Assembly (NCBI GenBank): GCA_036505615.1
Contig: DASXTB010000458.1
Coordinates: forward strand, 1-14,890
DNA from: DASXTB01 sp036505615
GTDB lineage: Bacteria; Acidobacteriota; UBA6911; JACQSX01
Direction of reading: 5' to 3'
DNA length: 14,890 nucleotides
Part shown: in pieces, positions 1-6,757 of the stretch
Numbering within the stretch: position 1 is the stretch's first letter
Layout of the letters: every line of letters begins with the position of its first letter
The notes under the pieces: model-generated
What the model saw: the letters and a program-made list of their open reading frames with translations, nothing else
Told to the model about the DNA's origin: nothing
The model's database searches: none
Made by a program: the position numbers and the translations under genes

Positions 1-585
1 TCCCACCCGGTTGACCACAAACGCCTTTTTGGCCGCGTCGCCGGCGCTCTTGCGATCCAAATAAAATCCAATCAGCAGATAGCTGCACAACCCCACTCCT
101 TCCCAACCCACAAACATCAATAAATAATTGCCGGCTAGAACCAGGGTCAACATCGCGAACATGAAGAGATTCAAATAGGCAAAAAATCTGTAAAAGCCGT
201 CGTCATCCCACATGTAACCCACGGCATAGATGTGGATCAGAGAGCCGACCCCGGTGACTACTAGAATCATCACCGCTGAAAGAGGATCGAGCTGGACCCC
301 CCAGGGAATCTCGAATTTCGCCAGTGTTCCATCGCCGGTCTTGACGGCCATTCCCGGAATCCATGTGAACAAATCTTTCTTGTAAAGGTGACCGGGAACG
401 GAGGGAAGCTGCAATATGGCAATTAACGAATAAGCGAAGGCGGCGAGACAAACTCCCACCGCGACAGCCGCCACGAAAGTTTTGCCCAGCCGGCGGCCTC
501 GCGCTCGGAAAGCCAAACCCACCACACCGTTGACAAGCGTCCCTGCAACGGGAAGCAGAGGGATAATCCAGATGTAATTCAGCAT
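1..585 (-). CDS. nuoL: NADH-quinone oxidoreductase subunit L, N-terminal part
   Basis: NuoL is the distal antiporter-like membrane subunit of respiratory complex I; it couples quinone reduction to proton pumping in the cytoplasmic membrane. The visible 195 codons start at ATG 585 (MLNYIWIIPLLPVAG) and run off the left edge without a stop. The usual NuoL N-terminus is seen: hydrophobic helix 1, a loop with the segment QLDPLSAVMILVVTGVGSLIHIY, then FVGWEGVGLCSYLLIGFY, which holds the conserved glutamate of the antiporter fold, and AAKKAFVVNRVG at the edge. The functional lysines of the middle helices lie outside the window. The start lies 7 nt after the nuoK stop, so the two are probably co-transcribed. 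No good Shine-Dalgarno sequence is seen. Confidence 0.94.
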   Translation of the reverse strand, partial: MLNYIWIIPLLPVAGTLVNGVVGLAFRARGRRLGKTFVAAVAVGVCLAAFAYSLIAILQLPSVPGHLYKKDLFTWIPGMAVKTGDGTLAKFEIPWGVQLDPLSAVMILVVTGVGSLIHIYAVGYMWDDDGFYRFFAYLNLFMFAMLTLVLAGNYLLMFVGWEGVGLCSYLLIGFYLDRKSAGDAAKKAFVVNRVG

Positions 586-592
586 GGGCCGA

Positions 593-895
593 TCACCACT
601 TTAACAGGTCAATTTCATCCACCTGCACTGTCTCCTTATTGCGGAACAACGCGATGATGATGCCCAGACCCACGGCCGCCTCGGCCGCAGCCACCGTGAT
701 CACAAATACGGCGAACACTTGCCCGATCGCATTTTTAAGCGCTTCGGAAAATGCAATCAGATTGATGTTGACCGAGTTCAAGATCAATTCGATGGACATG
801 AAAATGATCAGGACATTTCGGCGGGTAAGCACGCCGATGACCCCGATAGTGAAAACAATCGCAGCCAGAGTAAGGTAGTGATTCGTTGTGATCAT
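593..895 (-). CDS. nuoK: NADH-quinone oxidoreductase subunit K
   Basis: A small three-helix membrane subunit of complex I, 100 residues, the usual family length. The two membrane glutamates needed for proton translocation are present at Glu36 (MSIELILNS) and Glu72 (VAAAEAAVG), at the same numbers as in the E. coli protein. The ATG start at 895 gives the typical N-terminus ITTNHYLTL. It is separated from nuoJ by 211 bp made largely of 7-bp repeats that come within 6 nt of this start codon, and no Shine-Dalgarno sequence is visible. nuoL follows after 7 nt. Confidence 0.97.
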   Translation of the reverse strand: MITTNHYLTLAAIVFTIGVIGVLTRRNVLIIFMSIELILNSVNINLIAFSEALKNAIGQVFAVFVITVAAAEAAVGLGIIIALFRNKETVQVDEIDLLKW

Positions 896-969
896 AAATC
901 AAAGTCGAAAGTCCAAAGTCCCAGGTCGAAAGTCCAGTGTTGAATGACGAATGTCGAATGACGAATGCG
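896..969 (-). repeat. 7-bp tandem arrays next to the nuoK start
   Basis: Two adjacent heptad arrays lie upstream of nuoK. Positions 902-936 are five consecutive units of plus-strand type AAGTCNA (variants AAGTCGA, AAGTCCA, AAGTCCC, AGGTCGA). Positions 942-969 are four units of type GAATGNC. Together they fill the leader up to 6 nt from the nuoK ATG. The GAATGNC block is inverted relative to the array beside nuoJ: bases 954-967 pair perfectly with 1075-1088 (14 bp). This is seen directly; any function is unknown. Confidence 0.85.
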
Positions 970-1037
970 TTGGGGGCTCAGAGGGCGTCGAGACGAAATT
1001 CCCAACTCGAAACCGAGAACCCCGCAACTCCGATCTC

Positions 1038-1114
1038 GTCATTTGGCATTCGAAATTCGGCATTCGAAATTTGTCATTCGTCATTCGAAATTCGCCATTC
1101 CGCATTCTAGATTC
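1038..1114 (-). repeat. 7-bp tandem array running into the nuoJ stop codon
   Basis: Eleven consecutive 7-bp units cover 1038-1114 without a phase break. On the minus strand they read as GAATNNC variants (GAATGAC, GAATGCC, GAATTTC, GAATGCG). The first unit on the coding strand, GAATCTA, contains the last isoleucine base and the TAG stop of nuoJ, so the array appears seeded from the end of the gene. Because the period is 7, all frames translate to 7-residue periodic peptides (FRMTNDK type), which explains long spurious open frames here. Confidence 0.88.
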
Positions 1115-1628
1115 TTTTCTTGGCCAGTACGACGGCTCCAATGATGGCCACCAGCAACAAGACCGAGGCAATCTCAAAGGGGAGCAGATAAGTGGAGTAA
1201 AGCACCTCGCCGACCGTTTGAATGTTTTGCGTCTTGGTGAGCACCGCCTCGGGCGTCTGCTTGACGGCAAAAAGAGAGCGGCCCTTAACAATCGGATAAG
1301 CCAGCTCGGCCGCAAGTACCAGCGCCGCCACCAGCGCCACTTTCCACTGATGACTCCACTTGGCCTGATGCTCCATCCGCCGCACGCTCACCAGCATAAT
1401 GACGAACAGGAACAAAACCATAATTCCGCCCACATATACCAGAATTTGCACGCCCGCGATGAATTCAGCCTTCAGGCGCACGTAAAGAGCCGCAAAGCCG
1501 ATTAGCGCGGAGATCAGATACAGAGCGCTGCGGACTGCATTGCGGGCCAGAATCACCATCAGTGACATTCCCACAATCAACGCGGCCAGCGTGTAAAAGA
1601 CGATTTGATCGGCGACGGCTGAGGTCAT
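1107..1628 (-). CDS. nuoJ: NADH-quinone oxidoreductase subunit J
   Basis: Membrane subunit J of complex I, 173 residues with about five hydrophobic helices. The conserved middle is clear: ALYLISALIGFAALYVRLKAEFIAGVQILVYVGGIMVLFLFVIML, where helix 3 carries the pi-bulge region known from the family. The start is taken at ATG 1628 (MTSAVADQIVFYTL). It overlaps the nuoH TGA in an ATGA arrangement, suggesting translational coupling. A longer open frame up to 1697 reads into nuoH and has no family-like sequence. nuoI, usually between H and J, is absent. The stop codon is embedded in a 7-bp repeat array. Confidence 0.95.
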   Translation of the reverse strand: MTSAVADQIVFYTLAALIVGMSLMVILARNAVRSALYLISALIGFAALYVRLKAEFIAGVQILVYVGGIMVLFLFVIMLVSVRRMEHQAKWSHQWKVALVAALVLAAELAYPIVKGRSLFAVKQTPEAVLTKTQNIQTVGEVLYSTYLLPFEIASVLLLVAIIGAVVLAKKRI

Positions 1629-2659
1629 AAGAAACTCAAAAGCACGGCGCTGGTCACAATGACATTGGCCATGGCAACCGGCAGGAACACTTTCCATCCA
1701 ATGTTCATCAATTGGTCAAAGCGAAAACGGGGCAAAGTGCCGCGAACCCAGATAAAGACGTATAGAAAGGTTAAGACCTTGATCGTAAACCAGAGAGGAG
1801 GGGGGATCAGGTCAAGAAAAGCCAGGGCGGCCACGTTGGGGAACGGCCGCAGCCATCCGCCAAAGAAGAGAGTTACGGCTAACGACGAAACGGTAATCAT
1901 ATTGGCGTACTCGGCGATGAAATATAGCGAAAACCGGAAACCGCTATATTCTGTGTGAAATCCCCCGACCAGCTCCGTCTCTGCCTCGGGCAGATCAAAT
2001 GGAAGCCGGTTCGTCTCCGCCATCCCGCAAGCATAATAAACAAGGAAGGAGACCGGTTGGACAAAGAAGAACCAGAGCCCCATGGTTTTCTGCTTCTGCA
2101 CGATGTCCACCAGGCTCAGCGAATTTGCCACCAGCAGGACCCCGATGATGGCAAAACCCATGGCCACTTCGTAGCTGACCATCTGGGCTGTGGACCGAAG
2201 CGCGCCCAACAGCGGGTACTTGCTGTTAGAGGCCCATCCCCCGAGGATGATCCCCAGCACGCCTACCGACGAGACCGCCACGACAAAAAGCAACCCAATG
2301 TTGATGTCGGTCACGTAGCCGCCCGTTCCCCACAGTGAATCGGGCGGGCCGAACGGTATCACCGCGAACACGACAAATGCCGGGATCAGGGAAATAGCAG
2401 GCGCGATGGTGAAGACGAACTTATCCGCTTTCAGCGGAATTACGTCTTCCTTGATGATGAACTTCAAGCCGTCTGCAATCGGCTGCAGAATCCCATGCCA
2501 GCCGACGCGCATCGGTCCCAGCCGCTGCTGCAGGCGGGCAATGACCTTCCGCTCCAGCAGCGTCAGGTATGCAATGCCGCCGGACAGAATTCCGACAATG
2601 ACCGCGATTTTAACCAGCGGAATGACGGCGTAATTAATCAGGATCTGCCATGCGTTCAT
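1625..2659 (-). CDS. nuoH: NADH-quinone oxidoreductase subunit H
   Basis: Membrane subunit that links the peripheral arm to the antiporter chain and forms most of the quinone chamber. It has 344 residues, the normal length. Family blocks visible in order: LLERKVIARLQQRLGPMRVGWHG, IADGLKFIIKEDVIP, GGWASNSKYPLLGALRSTAQMVSYE, the highly conserved acidic quinone-site loop RLPFDLPEAETELVGGFHTEYSGFRF, and the C-terminal LPRFRFDQLMNIGWKVFLP. Start ATG 2659 overlaps the nuoD stop by 4 nt (ATGA), and the stop overlaps nuoJ in the same way, so D-H-J form one tightly coupled unit. Confidence 0.97.
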   Translation of the reverse strand: MNAWQILINYAVIPLVKIAVIVGILSGGIAYLTLLERKVIARLQQRLGPMRVGWHGILQPIADGLKFIIKEDVIPLKADKFVFTIAPAISLIPAFVVFAVIPFGPPDSLWGTGGYVTDINIGLLFVVAVSSVGVLGIILGGWASNSKYPLLGALRSTAQMVSYEVAMGFAIIGVLLVANSLSLVDIVQKQKTMGLWFFFVQPVSFLVYYACGMAETNRLPFDLPEAETELVGGFHTEYSGFRFSLYFIAEYANMITVSSLAVTLFFGGWLRPFPNVAALAFLDLIPPPLWFTIKVLTFLYVFIWVRGTLPRFRFDQLMNIGWKVFLPVAMANVIVTSAVLLSFL

Positions 2660-3792
2660 CTGTCGACTTCGCCCAGCACAATGTCAAGCGTACCGATAAT
2701 GGCGACCACGTCGGCCACCAGGTGTCCCTTGACCATTTTTCTCAACGCTTGCAAATTGATGAAAGTAGGAGGGCGAATGCGACAGCGGTAAGGACTGGTG
2801 CCTCCTTCGCTGACAATGTAGTAACCTAATTCCCCTTTCGGACCTTCCACTGAATGGAAATATTCGCCGACCGGAGGCTTAATCACCCGCGGAGCCTTCC
2901 CGCGAATGGAACCGCTTGGCATGCGCGTAATGCATTGCTGAATGATGCGGTTGCTTTGGCGCATTTCCTCAACGCGAACCAGATAGCGATCGTAGGTGTC
3001 TCCGTGCACGCCTAGAGGAATGTCGAAATCAAAGTCGGCATAAGCGGCATAGGGCCGGGCTTTGCGCACGTCATAGTTAACGCCCGACCCGCGCAGCGGA
3101 GGCCCGGTCAGGCTAAGATCGATCGCCTCTTCAGCCGAAACGACACCTATATTCTTGGTGCGCTCCAGCCAGATCCGGTTATTGGTCAAAAGCCCTTCAT
3201 ACTCATCCACGTGGGCCTCGAAACCGTCGGAGAATTTCCGGCACGCGTCCAAAAAACCGTGCGGCAAATCCTGCCACAATCCGCCGATCCGAAAAGCATG
3301 GATGGTCAGCCGCGCTCCAAACACTGCTTCCATCAGCTTGAGAATCTCTTCACGCTCCCGAAATGCATAAAGAAAAACGGTCATGGCTCCGATGTCCAGA
3401 GCGTGCGTCGCCAGCCAGAGCAAGTGGCTGGCAATGCGCTGGAATTCGGTCATCATGGTCCGGATATACTGAACACGAGGAGGCACTTCCACACCCAGCA
3501 TCTTTTCGACGCACTCAACAAACCCCAGGTTGTTGGAAACGGCCGCTATGTAATCGGTCCGATCGAAGTAAGGCACCGCCATGGTATAGGTGCGATTCTC
3601 GACAATTTTTTCGGTGCCTCGATGCAGATAGCCGATCACGCACTCGGCATCGATTACTCGCTCGCCGTCTATTTTCAGCCTCACACGCAGCACGCCATGC
3701 GTTGACGGATGCTGCGGGCCCATGTTGATAGTGAGCTGATTGGCGTCGAGAATGGTCTCTTCGCCAATAGCTCCAAAAATGTCCTCTTGCAT
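2656..3792 (-). CDS. nuoD: NADH-quinone oxidoreductase subunit D (49 kDa type)
   Basis: Peripheral-arm subunit related to hydrogenase large subunits; with NuoB it forms the quinone reduction site. About 378 residues. The quinone-site histidine is in GPQHPSTHGVLRVRL, and the quinone-site tyrosine corresponds to the Tyr of YFDRTDYIAAV. Later blocks are also typical: LLWLATHALDIGAMTVF, RLTIHAFRIGGLWQDLP, RGSGVNYDVRKARPYAAY, and the C-terminal GTLDIVLGEVDR. The start chosen is ATG 3792 (MQEDIFGAIGEE), 5 nt after the nuoC stop. A TTG at 3831 would add 13 residues overlapping nuoC and is less likely. No nuoB lies next to it, although NuoD needs NuoB for activity. Confidence 0.96.
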   Translation of the reverse strand: MQEDIFGAIGEETILDANQLTINMGPQHPSTHGVLRVRLKIDGERVIDAECVIGYLHRGTEKIVENRTYTMAVPYFDRTDYIAAVSNNLGFVECVEKMLGVEVPPRVQYIRTMMTEFQRIASHLLWLATHALDIGAMTVFLYAFREREEILKLMEAVFGARLTIHAFRIGGLWQDLPHGFLDACRKFSDGFEAHVDEYEGLLTNNRIWLERTKNIGVVSAEEAIDLSLTGPPLRGSGVNYDVRKARPYAAYADFDFDIPLGVHGDTYDRYLVRVEEMRQSNRIIQQCITRMPSGSIRGKAPRVIKPPVGEYFHSVEGPKGELGYYIVSEGGTSPYRCRIRPPTFINLQALRKMVKGHLVADVVAIIGTLDIVLGEVDR

Positions 3793-3797
3793 GAAAT

Positions 3798-4700
3798 TTA
3801 TCTTCTGATTTGTAGGTGACGCCGAATCCAATCCTCATCCTGCTTGCGCAGATCGTAGTCCTTGCGCAGCGGGTGTCCGATCCAATCCTCAGGCAGCAGA
3901 ATGCGTTTCAAGTCGGGGTGGCCGGAAAAGGTGATGCCGAACATGTCGAAGACTTCCCTCTCCAGCCAGTTGGCCGCAGACCAGACCGACGTGACCGACG
4001 CGATCGCCTCGCCGTCGGCGACGTTGCACTTCAGACGAACCTGAACGTTTCGCCGCAGCGAATAAAGCTGGTAAACAACCACGAAGCGCTTCTCTCGCTC
4101 CGGGTAGTCCACTGCGGTAAGGTCCTGCAGCATGTCATATTCGCACTCGGAATCGTCCCTCAGGAATTCGCATACGGGCAAAATGGAATCGGCGTCGATC
4201 GTCAATATTTTCTGATTGAGAAAGGACTGCGCGGCCAGCACAGATTCGGGGAATGACTGCTTCAGGCGCAATACCAATGGGTCCTGCGAGATATCCAGAT
4301 AAAGGGGTGTTTCCTCCTTGGCCGGCCTTTTGGGAGGCGCCTCGGTTTTAGCCGGAGTCGCGGCGGTTGGTCTCGATGGGGGCGGTTGGGCCGGAGCCTG
4401 GCCGGGTTCGACCGGGGTGGGCGCCGGCGGAGCCGTCCCTGCGGAAGCCGCTCCAGGTTTCACCCAAACTTTGGGTTGCTTCTTCGGCTTGTCGCCCGGA
4501 ACTGGCGTAGGCTGCTGTCCAGCTTCGGGAGGTGCCGTCGACTTTGCTGGCTCGACATGATCCGGCTCTTTCGGCGGCGACTCGGAAGCAGATGGAGTCG
4601 TGCCCGGTTTTACCCAAACCCTGGGTTGTTTTTTCGGCTTTTCGCCAGGCTGAGACGCTCCCGCCTCAGCTTTTTTCCCCTGCTCTTCCGGTTTATCCAT
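3798..4700 (-). CDS. nuoC: NADH-quinone oxidoreductase subunit C with long Pro-rich N-terminal extension
   Basis: 30-kDa-type peripheral subunit of complex I. The NuoC core spans about residues 134-300 and carries the family signature NWLEREVFDMFGITFSGHPDL followed by RILLPEDWIGHPLRKDY. Residues 1-130 are unusual: rich in Pro, Ala, Lys and Glu and probably disordered. They contain the motif GEKPKKQPRVWVKPG at 19-33 and a near copy, GDKPKKQPKVWVKPG, at 69-83, exactly 50 residues apart. Typical NuoC begins close to the core, so the extension nearly doubles the protein. The extension is in frame with a clear ATG at 4700. An internal start nearer the core cannot be excluded, but I see no suitable ATG. 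The leader consists of 7-bp repeats and lacks a Shine-Dalgarno sequence. Confidence 0.95.
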   Translation of the reverse strand: MDKPEEQGKKAEAGASQPGEKPKKQPRVWVKPGTTPSASESPPKEPDHVEPAKSTAPPEAGQQPTPVPGDKPKKQPKVWVKPGAASAGTAPPAPTPVEPGQAPAQPPPSRPTAATPAKTEAPPKRPAKEETPLYLDISQDPLVLRLKQSFPESVLAAQSFLNQKILTIDADSILPVCEFLRDDSECEYDMLQDLTAVDYPEREKRFVVVYQLYSLRRNVQVRLKCNVADGEAIASVTSVWSAANWLEREVFDMFGITFSGHPDLKRILLPEDWIGHPLRKDYDLRKQDEDWIRRHLQIRR

Positions 4701-4704
4701 CTTT

Positions 4705-4764
4705 AAGTTGAAAGTCGAAGGTCCTATTTAAGTCGCAAGTCGCAAGTCGCAGGTCGAAAGTCGA
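4705..4764 (-). repeat. 7-bp tandem array before the nuoC start
   Basis: Three units of type AAGTYGA/AGGTCCT at 4705-4725, a 4-nt interruption, then five uninterrupted units (AAGTCGC three times, AGGTCGA, AAGTCGA) at 4730-4764. The array ends 4 nt from the nuoC ATG on the coding strand. Bases 4737-4763 pair perfectly with 4826-4852. Confidence 0.88.
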
Positions 4765-4852
4765 GAACAAAGGCAGACCTGGTTTCAATTCCTCAGGGTC
4801 GTTTGGCGGAGTTGGGAAAAGCCGGCGACTTTCGACCTGCGACTTGCGACTT
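4737..4852. repeat. 27-bp perfect inverted repeat in the nuoA-nuoC gap
   Basis: Arms 4737-4763 and 4826-4852 are exact reverse complements, with a 62-nt non-repetitive loop. Both arms are made of AAGTCGC/AGGTCGA heptads. In the nuo transcript this would fold into a strong stem between nuoA and nuoC, placing the nuoA stop near the nuoC start. It is not followed by a U-tract and lies inside an operon, so it is not a standard terminator. It could affect read-through, mRNA stability or coupling; that is inference. Confidence 0.85.
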
Positions 4853-4869
4853 TCGACTTGCGACCGGAC
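4825..4869 (-). repeat. 7-bp tandem array after the nuoA stop
   Basis: On the coding strand the sequence directly after and including the nuoA TAA reads AAGTCCG, a short phase break, then five clean heptads at 4859-4825 (AAGTCGA, AAGTCGC twice, AGGTCGA, AAGTCGC). The first unit overlaps the stop codon. The same heptads in inverse orientation precede nuoC. Confidence 0.85.
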
Positions 4870-5226
4870 TTATGCCCACTCAAGCGCACCCTTTTTCCAG
4901 ACGTAGATGTACCCGACTACCAGGATTAAAATGAAAACAAGCATTTCGATGAATCCAAACAGCGCCAGCTTGTTATACAGAACCGCCCAGGGAAAAAGGA
5001 AGATTGTCTCCACATCGAAAACAACGAACAAAATGGCGATGATGTAATAGCGGATCGAATACCGCTCCCTGGCATCGCCCTCGGGATCGACGCCGCACTC
5101 ATAGGGCATCAGTTTTTCGCGGAAAGGGTTGAAAGGGCGGAGCAGCCGCCCCACGGCCAGACCCACCACGGGAAGCGAAATCGCGACCAGAATAAACAAC
5201 ACAATGGGCAAATAAGAAACTAACAT
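4870..5226 (-). CDS. nuoA: NADH-quinone oxidoreductase subunit A
   Basis: First gene of the complex I cluster, 118 residues with three predicted membrane helices at roughly 5-28, 60-85 and 90-112. Both NuoA hallmarks are present: PYECGVDPEGDARERYSIRYY in the loop between helices 1 and 2, and ILFVVFDVETIFLFPWA leading into helix 2. The loop cysteine near the quinone site is kept. ATG 5226 is preceded by GGAG at a workable distance (GGAGCCGA then ATG). In most genomes nuoB follows directly; here a 169-bp repeat-filled gap leads to nuoC. Confidence 0.97.
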   Translation of the reverse strand: MLVSYLPIVLFILVAISLPVVGLAVGRLLRPFNPFREKLMPYECGVDPEGDARERYSIRYYIIAILFVVFDVETIFLFPWAVLYNKLALFGFIEMLVFILILVVGYIYVWKKGALEWA

Positions 5227-5243
5227 CTCGGCTCCGAACGTGC

Positions 5244-5272
5244 ATGCTACACCGCCCTAACAGTTGAGTAAA
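5244..5272 (-). promoter_or_regulatory. Possible sigma70-type promoter for the nuo genes
   Basis: On the minus strand TTTACT (5272-5267) and TAGCAT (5249-5244) are separated by 17 bp, each matching four of six consensus bases. Transcription would begin about 10 nt before the nuoA ribosome binding site. It is the best pair I found in the nuoA leader, but the match is modest. Confidence 0.3.
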
Positions 5273-5327
5273 GATTCTTCGGCCAGCCTCTAGATGGACT
5301 AAATGCAGGCAAGAGAGAAAATTAGAC

Positions 5328-5354
5328 CACGGGGAGCACCGGGAACACGGGAGC
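5328..5354. repeat. Three tandem 9-bp units
   Basis: The units CACGGGGAG, CACCGGGAA and CACGGGAGC follow each other without gap. The core CACGG recalls the 9-bp units between galE and uxs, suggesting one family. Confidence 0.6.
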
Positions 5355-5454
5355 AATAAGGGCCCTTAAAACAGCCACGGGTTGTCGTTGATGAAATTTA
5401 TCTCCTCGTTCTGGCGTCCCCGAGAAGGCGTGAAAAAATACATCTGATCGTACG

Positions 5455-5474
5455 GGCGGCCCTACGTGGCCGCC
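5455..5474. repeat. Short GC-rich hairpin
   Basis: Perfect 7-bp stem (GGCGGCC with GGCCGCC) and 6-nt loop, between uxs and nuoA. It could contribute to ending uxs transcription, but lacks a T-run on either side. Confidence 0.4.
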
Positions 5475-5551
5475 GCAACAACTGACGAATTAGCTAAACA
5501 AATCGCAGGGTTCCCGCGGATCCAGGGCGGAACGGAGCCACGAAAAATCCG

Positions 5552-5589
5552 CTGATGACCTGATAGCCGGTGACCGATGACGCTTTCAG
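5552..5589 (-). repeat. Degenerate 7-bp array after the uxs stop
   Basis: Five degenerate heptads on the plus strand (CTGATGA, CCTGATA, GCCGGTG, ACCGATG, ACGCTTT) end one base from the uxs TAG stop. They resemble the CTATCAG-type array on the other side of uxs, in inverted orientation. Confidence 0.6.
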
Positions 5590-5590
5590 A

Positions 5591-6541
5591 CTAGCGGCGC
5601 TCTGCCTTCGCTGCCCCCAGCTTCTGCCTGAAGTATTCAACCGTTCTTTTCAATCCATCTTCCAGCGATACTTTTGGTTCCCACTTCAGCTCTTTGCGAG
5701 CGCATGAGATGTCCGGGCGTCTTCGTATCGGGTCATCGGCCGGAAGCGATGAATAGCAAATCTTTGATTTCGAGCCGCTGTGTTTCAAAACCAGATTTGC
5801 CAGCTCGTGAATAGTGAATTCCTCCGGATTGCCCAAATTGACCGGGCCCACCAGTGAAGGATGATCCATCAATGCCATAAGACCGGCAATCAGGTCATCG
5901 ACGTAGCAGAACGACCTTGTCTGTTCGCCTTTTCCATAAACGGTGAGGTCTTCGCCCCTCAAAGCCTGCACGATGAAGTTACTGACCACCCGGCCGTCGT
6001 TTTCCGACATTCTCGGGCCATAGGTGTTGAAAATCCTTGCGATGCGAATGTCCACACGATTCTGGCGGCGGTAATCCATCATTAAAGTTTCGGCCAGGCG
6101 CTTTCCCTCGTCGTAGCAGCTTCGCGGGCCAATGGGATTCACATTTCCCCAGTAACTCTCTTTCTGAGGATGTTCCTTCGGATCTCCATAGACCTCCGAA
6201 GTAGAAGCCTGCAAAATACGCGCCTTGACGCGTTTTGCCAGACCCAGCATGTTGATCGTCCCCAGTACGCAGGTCTTCACGGTTTTGACCGGATTATATT
6301 GATAGTGGATCGGCGAGGCAGGGCAGGCAAGGTTGTAAATCTGATCTACCTCCAGCAAGATCGGCTGGATAATGTCGTGGCGGATCAGCTCAAAGCGCGG
6401 GTTGCCGATGAACTTCAAGATATTCTGCCTGGACCCGGAGAAGAAGTTATCCAGGCAAAGCACCTCGTCATTCCGATCGAGCAGCCTCTCGCACAAATGA
6501 CTGCCCAAGAATCCCGCGCCACCCGTGATCAAAATGCGCAT
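5591..6541 (-). CDS. uxs: UDP-glucuronate decarboxylase (UDP-xylose synthase)
   Basis: NAD-dependent extended short-chain dehydrogenase of 316 residues that converts UDP-glucuronate to UDP-xylose in the cytoplasm, a precursor for surface polysaccharide or glycosylation. Seen: the Rossmann motif TGGAGFLG at 6-13, the decarboxylase-specific segment ASTSEVYGDPKEHPQ (112-126) with its catalytic Ser/Glu, WGNVNPIGPRSCYDEGKR (131-148) with the YxxxK pair Tyr143/Lys147, and RIFNTYGPRM. This combination distinguishes it from dTDP-glucose dehydratases and GalE. ATG 6541 gives the canonical MRILITGGAG start; no Shine-Dalgarno sequence is visible and a 7-bp array lies just upstream. It follows galE after 248 bp, so both may serve UDP-sugar supply. 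Confidence 0.93.
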   Translation of the reverse strand: MRILITGGAGFLGSHLCERLLDRNDEVLCLDNFFSGSRQNILKFIGNPRFELIRHDIIQPILLEVDQIYNLACPASPIHYQYNPVKTVKTCVLGTINMLGLAKRVKARILQASTSEVYGDPKEHPQKESYWGNVNPIGPRSCYDEGKRLAETLMMDYRRQNRVDIRIARIFNTYGPRMSENDGRVVSNFIVQALRGEDLTVYGKGEQTRSFCYVDDLIAGLMALMDHPSLVGPVNLGNPEEFTIHELANLVLKHSGSKSKICYSSLPADDPIRRRPDISCARKELKWEPKVSLEDGLKRTVEYFRQKLGAAKAERR

Positions 6542-6551
6542 AAAGAGCTAT

Positions 6552-6593
6552 CAGCTAGCTTTCAGCCATCAGCAGTCAGCTATCAGTCGGTAG
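6552..6593 (-). repeat. 7-bp tandem array before the uxs start
   Basis: Six consecutive plus-strand units ending mostly in CAG or TAG (CAGCTAG, CTTTCAG, CCATCAG, CAGTCAG, CTATCAG, TCGGTAG). The array lies about 10 nt upstream of the uxs ATG on the coding strand; the intervening bases contain one more CTATCAG (6548-6554), out of phase by four. Confidence 0.75.
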
Positions 6594-6615
6594 CAGAGAA
6601 ATCGCTAGCAGTTAA

Positions 6616-6757
6616 TAGGACACGGATAACACGGACTGGCGAGTGTGCTGAAAGGGCGAGGCTCCGATCAGAACTTCTATCAATCCCTCAACTTAACCCA
6701 CGCATCGCTATTGCAGCACCTTCGCCAGTCCGTGTGATCCGTGTTATCCGTGTCCTA
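6616..6757. repeat. 20-bp inverted repeat of 9-bp units between galE and uxs
   Basis: Arms 6616-6635 and 6738-6757 are exact reverse complements. The right side is three tandem 9-bp units starting TCCGTGTNA (6729-6755); the left side has two inverse units (6618-6635). A second pairing, 6631-6642 with 6722-6733 (12 bp), extends the fold. About 100 nt separate the arms. It could form a large hairpin in the galE-uxs transcript. Confidence 0.8.

Larger units (their letters stand above)
5227..5590. other. 364-bp gap between uxs and nuoA
   Basis: No credible gene. It holds the nuoA leader (5227-5327), three tandem 9-bp units of type CACGGGNAN at 5328-5354, a GC hairpin with 7-bp stem (5455-5461 with 5468-5474, 6-nt loop), and a 7-bp repeat array at 5552-5589 next to the uxs stop. 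No clear terminator with a T-tract is seen. Confidence 0.7.

Noticed and set aside
951..1505. Long plus-strand and minus-strand open frames over the nuoJ-nuoK gap
   Set aside because: They are opened by 7-bp repeats, which lack stops in some frames, and otherwise lie antisense to nuoJ. The peptides are 7-residue periodic and have no family-like content.
3793..3831. TTG start at 3831 for nuoD
   Set aside because: It would add 13 residues overlapping nuoC; ATG 3792 lies 5 nt after the nuoC stop and fits the family N-terminus.
4318..4706. Plus-strand open frames opposite the nuoC N-terminus
   Set aside because: They are the antisense of the GC-rich Pro/Ala codons of the NuoC extension; Gly/Ala- and Arg-rich composition reflects that.
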